Below are positions 43,387 to 50,800 of a stretch of DNA of 53,732 nt, piece by piece. Origin of the DNA: JBMHDN01 sp049889355 (GTDB lineage: Bacteria > Pseudomonadota > Alphaproteobacteria > Puniceispirillales > Puniceispirillaceae); NCBI GenBank assembly GCA_049889355.1, contig JBMHDN010000041.1, positions 1 to 53,732 on the forward strand, read 5' to 3'. Numbering within the stretch: position 1 is the first letter of the stretch; each line of letters starts with the position of its first letter. A model generated the notes under the pieces. It saw only the letters and a program-made list of their open reading frames with translations. It was not told where the DNA came from and did not search any database. Made by a program: the position numbers and the translations under genes.

Positions 43387-45267
43387 TTAAGAGGCCGCTT
43401 CAATCTCTTCCCGCTTCATTTCCAGCTCCAGCCAGCTTTCTTCTTTTATCGCTTTGTCTGCGCGATCTTGTTCTAATTTGGCGGCGATTTTCTGATAGGC
43501 ATCTGGATCGCGGGCAAAGAAATCCATATCAGCCAGTTTGGCTTCTGCCTTTTCGATAGCATCTGTCAATTTTTCAATTTCAAGCGGCAACTGCTCCAAC
43601 AGCCAGCCCTCTTTATAGCTCAGCCTGTCGGTGCGCGGCGTCTTTGGCTTTTCCTTTGGGGCTGCCTTTTTCTTCGCTTTGGCTTTTTCTTCTTTTTTCA
43701 CGCGTCGAGCCAGGTAATCTGAATAGCCACCTGCATGGGCGGTGATTTTGCCATCCTCTTCAAAAGCCAGCACCGAGCTCACGGTCCGGTCGAGGAAATC
43801 ACGATCATGGCTGACAATCAAGATGGTCCCGTCATAGGTTGCAACCACTTCTTGCAGCAAATCAATGGTTTCCATATCCAAATCATTGGTGGGTTCATCG
43901 AGCACCAGAAAATTATGCGGCTGGGCAAATATCTTGGCTAAGAGCAACCTGTTCTGCTCACCACCAGATAGGGTGCCGACACGCTGGGTCATTTTGTAAT
44001 CATCAAAGAGGAAATCACGCAGATAGCTGGTCACATGCCGCGCCTTGCCATCAATCTCTACGGTTTCACCGCCATCTGGGCATAAGGTTGTCCAAGGCGA
44101 TGATTCAGGATTAAGCGCCGCTCTGTTCTGATCAAAATAAGCAGCCTCTAGCCCAAAGCCTAATTTGACATAACCAGCCTGTGGTTTGGTCTGATGCAAC
44201 AAGACACGCACCAGAGATGATTTACCTGCCCCGTTGGGCCCAACAATCCCAATACGGTCTTTGCGTTTTAAAAGCAGGTTAAAATGGCTGAGTAAAACAC
44301 GCTGGTCCTCAACACCATCGTCATTTTTGAGCAGTTGGGCAGGCTGGTCACCTCTGAGAGCCGGATTGGCTGGCACAGTGATGGTCAGATTGCGGGCTTC
44401 GAGTACGACCTGTCCGCCAACCGTGGCATCACCTGCATCGATACGCATCTGGCGCGCCATAATGCCGCCCTCTGAGGCTCTGGTTTGACGCAAAGCCGCC
44501 AATTCACGCAACCGCCCTTGATTGCGTTTGCGGCGGGCTGAAATGCCCTGATGAGACCATCTGGTTTCTTCTGCGATTTTCTTATCAAGCTTAGCCAGCT
44601 TCACTGCTTCTTCGCTCAGAATGCCATCTGACCAGTCTTCAAATTGGTCAAACGCGCCATCACGCCGGCGCAGCTTGCCCTGATTGATCCAGATAATCCC
44701 AGTGCCAAGAGAGCGCAAAAAGGCCCTGTCGTGACTGATCACCACCAGCGCGCCCTGACGGGCTTTCATCAGCCCTTCCAGCCATTCAATGGTGGGTAAA
44801 TCCAGATGGTTTGTCGGCTCATCAAGCAGGAGGATTTCAGGCTGACTGACCAGTGCACGTGCCAGCGCGGCCCGCCTTGCCTCCCCGCCAGACAGCCCAT
44901 CTGTCATCCGCGCCGGGTCCATCCCCATTTTCATCAGCAATTTTTCAGCTTTGTGCATTTGGCTGAGATGGTCAATCTCTTCACCATCCAACCCTTGCAC
45001 CACATAAGAGGCAAGGCTTTGTGCCCCTTTAATATCAGGGGCTTGTGGCAGATAAGCAACCGACGCGCCAGGGCTGACCCACAAGCTGCCTTCATCAGGC
45101 TGGGCTTGCCCGGATATCAGCTTCATCAAGGTGGATTTACCCGCCCCATTGCGACCAACCAAGGCCAGCCTGTCACCCGCATGAATAGATAAATCAATGT
45201 GGCGGAGCAGCCAGCGATCACCTAAATTGACGCCCATATCACTTAAAGTCAGCAGCGGTGTTGCCAT
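43387..45267 (-). CDS. ABC-F ATPase, Uup type
   Basis: A 626-residue tandem ABC ATPase without membrane domains. First domain: GRNGAGKSTLMKLISG, LSGGEARRAALARALV and LLLDEPTNHLDLPT. Second: GPNGAGKSSLVRVLL, LSGGEQNRLLLAKIF and DEPTNDLDMETIDLLQEV. A Lys/Ala-rich linker and a C-terminal coiled coil (about residues 560-626, LEIEKLTDAIEKAEAKLADM) point to Uup, which is linked to ribosome function and precise transposon excision, rather than EttA. It is the second ABC-F protein in the window. Its start overlaps the stop of the next upstream gene by one base. Confidence 0.92.
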   Translation of the reverse strand: MATPLLTLSDMGVNLGDRWLLRHIDLSIHAGDRLALVGRNGAGKSTLMKLISGQAQPDEGSLWVSPGASVAYLPQAPDIKGAQSLASYVVQGLDGEEIDHLSQMHKAEKLLMKMGMDPARMTDGLSGGEARRAALARALVSQPEILLLDEPTNHLDLPTIEWLEGLMKARQGALVVISHDRAFLRSLGTGIIWINQGKLRRRDGAFDQFEDWSDGILSEEAVKLAKLDKKIAEETRWSHQGISARRKRNQGRLRELAALRQTRASEGGIMARQMRIDAGDATVGGQVVLEARNLTITVPANPALRGDQPAQLLKNDDGVEDQRVLLSHFNLLLKRKDRIGIVGPNGAGKSSLVRVLLHQTKPQAGYVKLGFGLEAAYFDQNRAALNPESSPWTTLCPDGGETVEIDGKARHVTSYLRDFLFDDYKMTQRVGTLSGGEQNRLLLAKIFAQPHNFLVLDEPTNDLDMETIDLLQEVVATYDGTILIVSHDRDFLDRTVSSVLAFEEDGKITAHAGGYSDYLARRVKKEEKAKAKKKAAPKEKPKTPRTDRLSYKEGWLLEQLPLEIEKLTDAIEKAEAKLADMDFFARDPDAYQKIAAKLEQDRADKAIKEESWLELEMKREEIEAAS

Positions 45268-46001
45268 CAGCTATGCCCCTCGTGATGACGTTTGATCACA
45301 TCATAAGCCGCATTGATGCGGGCCAGCCTTTCTTCTGCTGAATGAATGAATTCCTGAGGCAGCCCTTCGGCGATGAGCCTGTCTGGGTGATAGCGTTTAT
45401 TCAACTCTTTCCAGCGATTGCGCACCTGTTCTAGGTCTGCCTTTTCAGGTAAATCCAGCACTGCATAAGGGCTCTCATCACTGCCGCCATAAAGGGTGCA
45501 AAAGCGGTTAAACTCGTTCTCATCATAGCCAAACAGGCGTGAAACCTCAGCCAGATAGGCCCATTCCGGTGCTGATATTTCGCCATCTGCCGCGGCAATG
45601 AAAAACAGCAGTTCTAATAATTGTTCAAGGATAGCATTTTTTGGCCCGAACAGGCTGGCAGCCTGTTTGGCATAGGCTTCAAACCCGTCTGGTGTCTGGC
45701 GGGCCAAGTCCCAGAAGCGGCCAACATCGCGCACATCTTTTTCCGGAATATGCACCTTGCGCCGAAAGGCATTTATTTCCGAGCGGGTGACGGTTCCATC
45801 TGCTTTGGCCATTTTGGCAGAGAGCGCGACCACCGCAACGGTAAAGGCGACTTGACGGGTGCGGGCTTCGGCCTCAGGGTTGAGGCGTTTGCCGATTTCG
45901 CGCGATGCCACATGGCCTGCCGCCGCGCCAAGCAACGCGCCGATAGGTCCGCCCAGCATTGCGCCAGTTGCACCGCCGATAATTATGCCCCATATACTCA
46001 T
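45267..46001 (-). CDS. DjlA-like TerB and J-domain protein
   Basis: A 244-residue co-chaperone-like protein. The N-terminus is a glycine-zipper hydrophobic segment (GGATGAMLGGPIGALLGAAA, residues 9-28) likely to anchor it in the inner membrane. The middle (about 50-165) is a TerB-like helical domain with two repeats (AKMAKADGTVTRSEINAFRR and FFIAAADGEISAPEWAYLAE). The C-terminus is a J domain with the HPD motif in KRYHPDRL, which stimulates DnaK. This domain order matches DjlA. It is divergent from the tusA-like gene with 43 bp between. Confidence 0.9.
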   Translation of the reverse strand: MSIWGIIIGGATGAMLGGPIGALLGAAAGHVASREIGKRLNPEAEARTRQVAFTVAVVALSAKMAKADGTVTRSEINAFRRKVHIPEKDVRDVGRFWDLARQTPDGFEAYAKQAASLFGPKNAILEQLLELLFFIAAADGEISAPEWAYLAEVSRLFGYDENEFNRFCTLYGGSDESPYAVLDLPEKADLEQVRNRWKELNKRYHPDRLIAEGLPQEFIHSAEERLARINAAYDVIKRHHEGHS

Positions 46002-46044
46002 GGCAGATGTTTAACCGCCATTTACCATAGGATGCAAGCAAGTC

Positions 46045-46320
46045 GTGCCCGCTTCAGATATATCAGATATCGCTATTTTTGATTTTAAAGGGCTGAAATG
46101 CCCCTTGCCTGTGCTCAAAGCGCGTCGTGCCTTAAAGTCAGTAACGCCAGGGACCATCATCCGGTTTTTGGCAGATGATCCCGCCGCCCCGCTTGATTTC
46201 GCTCATTTCTGCGAAAGTGAGGGCCATATTCTTATCGCACAGGATGACCATCCGGCAGAGGGGCATCTGCCTGCCAGCTTTAGCTTTGATGTGCAAAAAG
46301 CTGATAGCCAAAAGGCCTGA
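46045..46320 (+). CDS. TusA/SirA-family sulfur carrier protein
   Basis: A 91-residue protein with the CPxP motif (LKCPLPVLKARRAL), whose Cys carries persulfide sulfur. The family delivers sulfur for tRNA thiolation, cofactor synthesis or sulfur oxidation. The only plausible in-frame start is GTG 46045. The last 41 bp overlap the convergent gene that ends at 46280, an unusual tail-to-tail overlap. Confidence 0.9.
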   Translation: MPASDISDIAIFDFKGLKCPLPVLKARRALKSVTPGTIIRFLADDPAAPLDFAHFCESEGHILIAQDDHPAEGHLPASFSFDVQKADSQKA

Positions 46321-46690
46321 GACAAGCAGCATGAAAGGCGGCAGCTTCGGGCCCTTTATCTGGACCATCATAAATCCCCAAGGCCTGACAATGTACAAAA
46401 AAACCAGGGGCTGGCATGCCGCTTAGTTTTGAGACAGCCGCTGCTGCGCGCAAAGGTCGGTGATAACGCACATCATCTGCTATGAGCGCTTCGAGCCATT
46501 TGGTCAGCCGATGAATCCGGTGCGCGCCAGTCAGGCCGATGTCCTGAGCCAGCTGATCATATCCGACCAGCTCTTGGCGTGCCAGATAGCCAGACAGCAA
46601 GGTGAGGGCGTTTTTTTGCCAGTCATCTGATTTTTGCCAGTCATCTGGTGTCGCAGCTATCATGTTTTCATTCTTGTTCATACCCTCCAT
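46280..46690 (-). CDS. Hypothetical protein, 136 aa
   Basis: Not recognised with certainty; the central RIHRLTKWLEALIADDVRYH and RPLRAAAAVSKLSGMPAPGFF resemble an uncharacterised alphaproteobacterial family I have seen only as hypothetical. No signal peptide or membrane segment. Near the N-terminus an 18-bp duplication gives DDWQKSDDWQK. Possible starts are 46690 and 46681 (three codons in); GGAGGG lies between them. Its last codons overlap the tusA-like gene on the other strand. Confidence 0.7.
   Translation of the reverse strand: MEGMNKNENMIAATPDDWQKSDDWQKNALTLLSGYLARQELVGYDQLAQDIGLTGAHRIHRLTKWLEALIADDVRYHRPLRAAAAVSKLSGMPAPGFFVHCQALGIYDGPDKGPEAAAFHAACLRPFGYQLFAHQS
46613..46648 (-). repeat. 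Two 18-bp tandem units near a gene 5' end
   Basis: tttttgccagtcatctga (46613-46630) is followed by the same sequence with one change (46631-46648). On the coding strand it doubles the residues SDDWQK. Another short slippage-type duplication. Confidence 0.9.
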
Positions 46691-46787
46691 CTAGGTGGCC
46701 TAGGCACCCCTGTAAAGGCAAGAATTTGTCAGATGCTGTCTTAAAGCATCTGGCTTTGCCCCTTATTTTGGTCTAGTGCTAGGGGCT

Positions 46788-47525
46788 ATGAGCACCAAAA
46801 AAACAAAATATTTCTCCAAGCCGGCACCCTCATTGCTGTTTATGCTGCTATTTTATGGCGGCACATTGATGTTGACCCTGATCATCACGCCTCTTTTGAT
46901 CAGCCATCGCACATCCATCTGGGCCGGTCATCTCTGGGGGGTGTATGTGCGTGCTATGTGCCGCATCTGTGGTCTTGGATATGAGATAACGGGTTTGCCC
47001 GCTGGTGGGTCTCAAGCTGCAAAAACACAAGTGATTTATGCGACAAAGCATCAATCAGCTTGGGAAACGATGGTGTTATTCAGCCTGCTGGATCATCCGG
47101 CGGTGGTGTTGAAAAAAGAATTAATGGCGATTCCCATCATGGGGTGGTTCTTTGCCCGTGCCCGACATATACCTGTTGATCGCAAAGCAGGTTTGGCTGC
47201 GCTTAAAAAATTGCAAAAACAGGCAAAAGAAGCTGCCGATGAAGGCCGCTCCATCATGATTTTTCCGCAAGGGACCAGAGTCCCCCCAGGTCAAAGCGCG
47301 CCCTATCAGATCGGGGTGTTTGCTCTTTATCAAGGCGCACAGCTACCTGTTATGCCCATTGCCTTAAATAGTGGCCTTTTCTGGCCTAAAAATGCACTGG
47401 GACTCAATAAAGGCACTGTCCAGGTTTCTTGCCTGCCACTCATAGAGCCGGGCTTGTCTCGGAAAGATTTTATGGCCAGATTAGAAGAAGCAATTGAGAG
47501 TGAGACACAGCGGCTTGGCGGCTAA
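46788..47525 (+). CDS. 1-acyl-sn-glycerol-3-phosphate acyltransferase (PlsC type)
   Basis: Membrane acyltransferase that makes phosphatidic acid in phospholipid synthesis. A hydrophobic N-terminal segment (LLFMLLFYGGTLMLTLIITP) anchors it. Motif I is TKHQSAWETM, an HX4E variant of the usual HX4D. Motif II is near RARHIPVDRKAG, motif III is IMIFPQGTRVPPG with Gln in place of the common Glu, and motif IV is VMPIALNSGLFW. I chose ATG 46788 with AGGGG six bases upstream; a GTG at 46776 is possible. Length 245. Confidence 0.88.
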   Translation: MSTKKTKYFSKPAPSLLFMLLFYGGTLMLTLIITPLLISHRTSIWAGHLWGVYVRAMCRICGLGYEITGLPAGGSQAAKTQVIYATKHQSAWETMVLFSLLDHPAVVLKKELMAIPIMGWFFARARHIPVDRKAGLAALKKLQKQAKEAADEGRSIMIFPQGTRVPPGQSAPYQIGVFALYQGAQLPVMPIALNSGLFWPKNALGLNKGTVQVSCLPLIEPGLSRKDFMARLEEAIESETQRLGG

Positions 47526-47557
47526 GTGGCGCTTTTTGTTAGAGCAGGGAGGCAATC

Positions 47558-47962
47558 ATGGATGGTGAGAGTTTTGGCGGCGGCGGGATGCAGCGCAATG
47601 TGCTGGGCCAGCGTCTAATCCCATGTTCGTCTGATCCCATGACAGGTTTTTTTCGAGATGGTTGTTGTCATACCAGCCCGCAGGATATGGGGCTGCACAC
47701 CGTATGCGCCTTGATGGATGCTGATTTTCTGGCTTTTTCAAAGCAAGCAGGGAATGATTTATCAACGCCGCGCCCTGAATTTGGTTTTCCAGGGCTGAAG
47801 CCCGGCGATTATTGGTGTTTATGTGCGGGGCGCTGGGAAGAAGCACGCCGTGCGGGAAAGGCCCCAAAAATCAAGCTCGCGGCGACAAATCAGATCACGC
47901 TGGCGGTGGTCAAGCTGGATGATTTAATGGCGTATGCGCTCGATGCGCCAAGCCCTCGATAG
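47558..47962 (+). CDS. DUF2237 family protein
   Basis: A 134-residue protein closely matching the DUF2237 pattern: NVLGQRLIPCSSDPMTGFFR, DGCCHTSPQDMGLHTVCALM, FLAFSKQAGNDLSTPRPEFG and LKPGDYWCLCAGRWEEA. Several conserved cysteines (C, CC, C, CLC) suggest metal or redox chemistry; no function is established. It is 32 bp after the acyltransferase gene and probably co-transcribed. AGGGAGG before the ATG is a good ribosome binding site. Confidence 0.9.
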   Translation: MDGESFGGGGMQRNVLGQRLIPCSSDPMTGFFRDGCCHTSPQDMGLHTVCALMDADFLAFSKQAGNDLSTPRPEFGFPGLKPGDYWCLCAGRWEEARRAGKAPKIKLAATNQITLAVVKLDDLMAYALDAPSPR

Positions 47963-47984
47963 CCGCACTGGAACAGAAAGATTG

Positions 47985-48200
47985 ATGATGTCATCACCGC
48001 CACATCATGACCGTGATGAACCCGGATATCTTGAAACCGGGCAGCAGGAAGAACCACAACAGGCTCATCCAGATGCCAGTCTTTGGATGATTTGGATGGG
48101 TTTGGTGCTGGTTTCGGTAGCTGTTTTGCCGTTTTTGGTGCGCCACACTGAATGGGCACGTGCGATTGCTGATGCCTGCCTCAGCCTCGTTCGGAGCTAA
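47985..48200 (+). CDS. Hypothetical single-pass membrane protein, about 71 aa
   Basis: Hydrophilic, His/Asp/Gln-rich N-terminus, then one membrane helix (LWMIWMGLVLVSVAVLPFLV) and a short tail. ATGs at 47985 and 47988 follow the DUF2237 gene by 22 bp; the frame is open back to 47934, inside that gene. No strong ribosome binding site. I do not recognise a family. It could be chance, but the clean hydrophobic segment and operon position favour a real gene. Confidence 0.5.
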   Translation: MMSSPPHHDRDEPGYLETGQQEEPQQAHPDASLWMIWMGLVLVSVAVLPFLVRHTEWARAIADACLSLVRS

Positions 48201-48268
48201 AAACAAGGTTCAGCACGTCACCTTCAGATCACATAAAATGCTTCAGATTCGGCATCTGCGATATCTTG

Positions 48269-48277
48269 TGCTATAGA
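48269..48277 (+). promoter_or_regulatory. Extended -10 element before the structured RNA
   Basis: TG-C-TATAGA at 48269-48277 is an extended -10 pattern with no clear -35. A start about seven bases downstream, near 48284, would coincide with the 5' edge of the folded region. Confidence 0.4.
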
Positions 48278-48283
48278 TAAGAT

Positions 48284-48450
48284 GGGAGTGGGGGGAATCC
48301 TGCGCTTCTGTGCAGAGGTGTCCCCCAGCTGAGTTGGGACCGGCTAGGATTCTCACACTAGGGGACGCTTCTGTTACGTCATGCCTTTCTGGATGGACCA
48401 GTAAGGCGAGGCGATTAAGCGCTTTTTTTCGGTAATTCTTTCCACCCTGC
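48284..48450 (+). ncRNA. Candidate structured non-coding RNA, about 165 nt
   Basis: The gap 48201-48474 has no gene but folds well. Long-range pairs: GTGGGGGGAAT (48288-48298) with ATTCTTTCCAC (48435-48445); GCGCTT (48302-48307) with AAGCGC (48417-48422); CAGAGGTGTCCCC (48313-48325) with GGGGACGCTTCTG (48361-48373), 13 pairs including G-U. A hairpin GCCTT...AAGGC with inner CTGG/CCAG sits at 48383-48407. An alternative pairing AATCCT (48296-48301) with AGGATT (48346-48351) competes with the closing stem. Size, long closed rod and asymmetric bulge recall 6S RNA, but I cannot confirm the family. The opposite strand is also possible. Confidence 0.45.
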
Positions 48451-48474
48451 GGAAGAGTTCAGGAAATCCCAAAT

Positions 48475-48876
48475 TTATCCTGCTTGAAGTAATCCAGCCA
48501 GTTTGTCGAGCTGTTGATTTGCCAGCACCAATTGTCGGCGTAATTCTGCTATCTCAGCCTGACAGGCGGCGATATCAACCTGTTCTGAGACAGTGGCTGG
48601 TAAATCACCGCGACCTTCAATGAGCCAGGCAGGCTGTACACCCAAAAGACCGGCCAGTCTGATCTGTAAATGGGCCAATGGCTCAGAGCGGTCAGCTTCC
48701 CATTCCAAAACGGTCTCTTCATCAAGCCCAAGCTGTTGTGCAATCTCTAATGCGGAGAGGCCGCGTGCCAGCCTTGCTTTGGTCAAGCGTCCGCCCGGGG
48801 TATGTTCAGAATCAGCACCCAAATCTGGCATATCCAGATATGCAGCACCGCTAGTCTCGGTATATTCAGCAGTCAT
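48475..48876 (-). CDS. XRE-type helix-turn-helix regulator
   Basis: About 133 residues. The DNA-binding domain spans roughly 28-80: GRLTKARLARGLSALEIAQQ, LGLDEETVLEWEADRSEPLA, LQIRLAGLLGVQPAWLIEG, the last a Cro/CI-type end. The C-terminus (IAACQAEIAELRRQLVLANQ) is a coiled coil likely for dimerisation. I chose ATG 48876 because GGAG lies six bases upstream; the frame runs back to 48924. It converges on the RNA candidate and is divergent from the aldo/keto reductase, which it might control. Confidence 0.82.
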   Translation of the reverse strand: MTAEYTETSGAAYLDMPDLGADSEHTPGGRLTKARLARGLSALEIAQQLGLDEETVLEWEADRSEPLAHLQIRLAGLLGVQPAWLIEGRGDLPATVSEQVDIAACQAEIAELRRQLVLANQQLDKLAGLLQAG

Positions 48877-49072
48877 GTTCAGCTCCAGCCATGTATACTC
48901 CCCAGTCTCATTTATACCAATCACCTATCGCCAGCGTTGTTAGGCAAACGACCAAAAATGCAGTCAGGTCACGCCAACATGACGGGTATCGGATGCGCTT
49001 GTAGCCAGATAATCTTGTTGGTAGTCTTAGATGATGGTGTAAGAAGCAGGACAGATGAGGAGCGTTGGTGTC

Positions 49073-50077
49073 ATGCAAAAACGGCGTATCGGTAAGGGTG
49101 GTCCAGAAGTGTCGGCCTTGGGCATTGGAGCTATGTCTTTTTCAGATTTTTATGGTGCATGTGCGCCTGAACAAGCCTTTGAGGTTTTAGAAAAAGCAGT
49201 TGAGCTTGGCATTGATCACATCGATACCGCTGATATTTATGGCAATGGCATCTCAGAGACCCTGATAGGTGCGTTTCTGGCCAAACAAGGCAAGCAGGCA
49301 GATGGGCTATTCCACATCGCCACCAAGGCCGGTATTGCGCGCGACCCAGATACCAACGCCCGCTATTACAATAACAGCTTAGCCTATTTGGAAGAACGTT
49401 TAGATCAGTCTTTAAAGCGGTTGGGGGTCGATCAGGTTGATTTATTCTATATCCATCGGCGAGATGGCGATATGCCAATCGAAGAGGCAGCAGGGGCACT
49501 GGCCCGGCTGGTTGAAAAGGGCAAAACACGGGCGATTGGCTTTTCTGAAATCGCCCCGAGCGCGTTGGAGCGGGCCTTAAAAATCACCCCTGTGGCTGCG
49601 GTCCAGTCTGAATATTCGCTCTCCACCCGCAGCCCTGAATTGGGTCTGGTTCAGCGTTGTGCAGAACATGATGTGACCCTCGTGGCTTTCAGTCCTGTTG
49701 GCCGCAGCTTACTCACCGATAAGCCACATACATTAAGCCGGGTTCAGACCATGCCCTTTATGGTCAATAACCCGCGCTTTATGAGCCCAAATCTTGAGGC
49801 AAATATTGACAGAACCGCGCCATTCCGTGCCTTGGCAGCAGAGCTGGGTGTACCAGCGGCAAGCCTTGCAATAGGCTGGGTCTTGGCGCGCGGCGATCAT
49901 ATCCTGCCTATTCCGGGCACCCGGTCAGCTGACCGGCTTGAAGAGCTGGCAAAAGGGGCGATGACACCTTTATCTGCCGCTGTGTTAGAGGATATTGAAA
50001 GATGCCTGCCTGTGGGCTGGGCACATGGCGACCGCTATAATCCAGATCAGTGGAACGGGCCAGAACGCTATTGTTAA
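49073..50077 (+). CDS. Aldo/keto reductase
   Basis: NADPH-dependent oxidoreductase with a TIM barrel. Catalytic residues are visible: Asp and Tyr in IDHIDTADIYGNG, Lys in HIATKAGIARDP and His in LFYIHRRDGD. The C-terminal ILPIPGTRSADRLEELAKGA is the cofactor-binding segment. It resembles the YhdN/AKR13 group; the substrate is unknown. I use ATG 49073 (MQKRRIGKGG), with GAGGAG ten bases upstream; ATG 49055 is possible. The stop codon lies in a 13-bp duplication. Confidence 0.9.
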   Translation: MQKRRIGKGGPEVSALGIGAMSFSDFYGACAPEQAFEVLEKAVELGIDHIDTADIYGNGISETLIGAFLAKQGKQADGLFHIATKAGIARDPDTNARYYNNSLAYLEERLDQSLKRLGVDQVDLFYIHRRDGDMPIEEAAGALARLVEKGKTRAIGFSEIAPSALERALKITPVAAVQSEYSLSTRSPELGLVQRCAEHDVTLVAFSPVGRSLLTDKPHTLSRVQTMPFMVNNPRFMSPNLEANIDRTAPFRALAAELGVPAASLAIGWVLARGDHILPIPGTRSADRLEELAKGAMTPLSAAVLEDIERCLPVGWAHGDRYNPDQWNGPERYC

Positions 50078-50089
50078 ACGCTATTGTTA
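50064..50089 (+). repeat. Perfect 13-bp tandem duplication across a stop codon
   Basis: aacgctattgtta occurs at 50064-50076 and again at 50077-50089. The reductase stop TAA (50075-50077) spans the junction and the second copy repeats TAA in the +1 frame. The perfect identity suggests a recent event. Confidence 0.95.
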
Positions 50090-50133
50090 ACAGCACAGCT
50101 ATGTTTGCATGGATAGGCCTTGTCTGGTCACAA

Positions 50134-50174
50134 GTCTGAGAGATGATCCGGATTGACGGATACGCCTTTCAGAC
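50134..50174 (+). terminator. Possible terminator hairpin after the reductase gene
   Basis: GTCTGAGAG (50134-50142) pairs with CTTTCAGAC (50166-50174, one mismatch or G-U), with an inner ATCCG/CGGAT (50146-50150, 50157-50161). It is followed by AAGTTTCTTT, a weak T-tract. It may be a terminator or another structured element. Confidence 0.4.
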
Positions 50175-50272
50175 AAGTTTCTTTATTCAAATTAACTAAT
50201 ATGTTAGGGATAGGGTCACGCCTACGGGGAAGGCGATGCTGAAATGAGGCCCTTTGTCAGAGGAGCATGAAG

Positions 50273-50569
50273 ATGGATAAAGAGACCAAACTTGCGATTA
50301 AGCGGATGCGCGATATTCAGAAAATCCGCGCTGGCTATGCTAAAAAACTGACCGTTCTAGAGACCAACCTGACCAAATTAGGCTGGGAGATCACCGTTGG
50401 TGAAGCGGCTAGCGATGATGCGGCTATGGCCGTGGCAGCGCGCTCTGTCGATCAGGCGATTTTATCAATCCAGAGCGCATTAAACGCACTGAGCCGGGTT
50501 GAGCCAGAGGTACGCGAAGTCGCAACACCAACACCTATCGCCTCACAGCCGCCAAAAGTGGCTGAGTAA
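50273..50569 (+). CDS. Small hypothetical protein, about 98 aa
   Basis: A soluble, helical protein with Lys/Arg-rich N-terminus (TKLAIKRMRDIQKIRAGYAK), a middle DDAAMAVAARSVDQAILSI region and a Pro-rich tail. ATG 50273 has AGGAG seven bases upstream; ATG 50267 is closer than ideal. I do not recognise the family. The stop codon sits in a repeated segment (50563-50606). It is followed by a good terminator at 50631. Confidence 0.7.
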   Translation: MDKETKLAIKRMRDIQKIRAGYAKKLTVLETNLTKLGWEITVGEAASDDAAMAVAARSVDQAILSIQSALNALSRVEPEVREVATPTPIASQPPKVAE

Positions 50570-50606
50570 AAAAAGGGTTGAGTAAAAAAGGGGGCTGAGT
50601 AAAAAA
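50563..50606 (+). repeat. Three imperfect 16-17 bp units across a stop codon
   Basis: TGAGTAAAAAA recurs at 50563, 50579 and 50596, with G-rich spacers. The first copy contains the real stop TAA (50567-50569) and later copies repeat TAA at 50583 and 50600. It is similar in character to the repeats at 8640 and 50064. Confidence 0.9.
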
Positions 50607-50630
50607 GCCACCAATCGAATTTGATGAAAC

Positions 50631-50661
50631 AGGCCTTATCCATTTGGATGAGGCCTTTTTT
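50631..50661 (+). terminator. Intrinsic terminator before the dehydrogenase gene
   Basis: AGGCCT (50631-50636) pairs with AGGCCT (50651-50656), continued inward by ATCC/GGAT around a short loop, and is followed by six to seven T residues. Confidence 0.85.
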
Positions 50662-50800
50662 ACTGTCTGCTCTTGTCGGTTCGCACGAGACAGCCTAGCC
50701 TTTGGTTATGACCTGTGCCGTCCTTGTTGTTTTTGGTTTTGGACACATAAAACAGCTTTGATCAGGAGACAGAGATATGACCATTAGCTTTTTGTAATCA

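Noticed and set aside
50795..50797. Recoding of the TAA in the dehydrogenase gene to a special amino acid
   Set aside because: Selenocysteine uses TGA and pyrrolysine TAG; TAA recoding is not known in such bacteria and no structural element is evident. Reinitiation or mutation is simpler.
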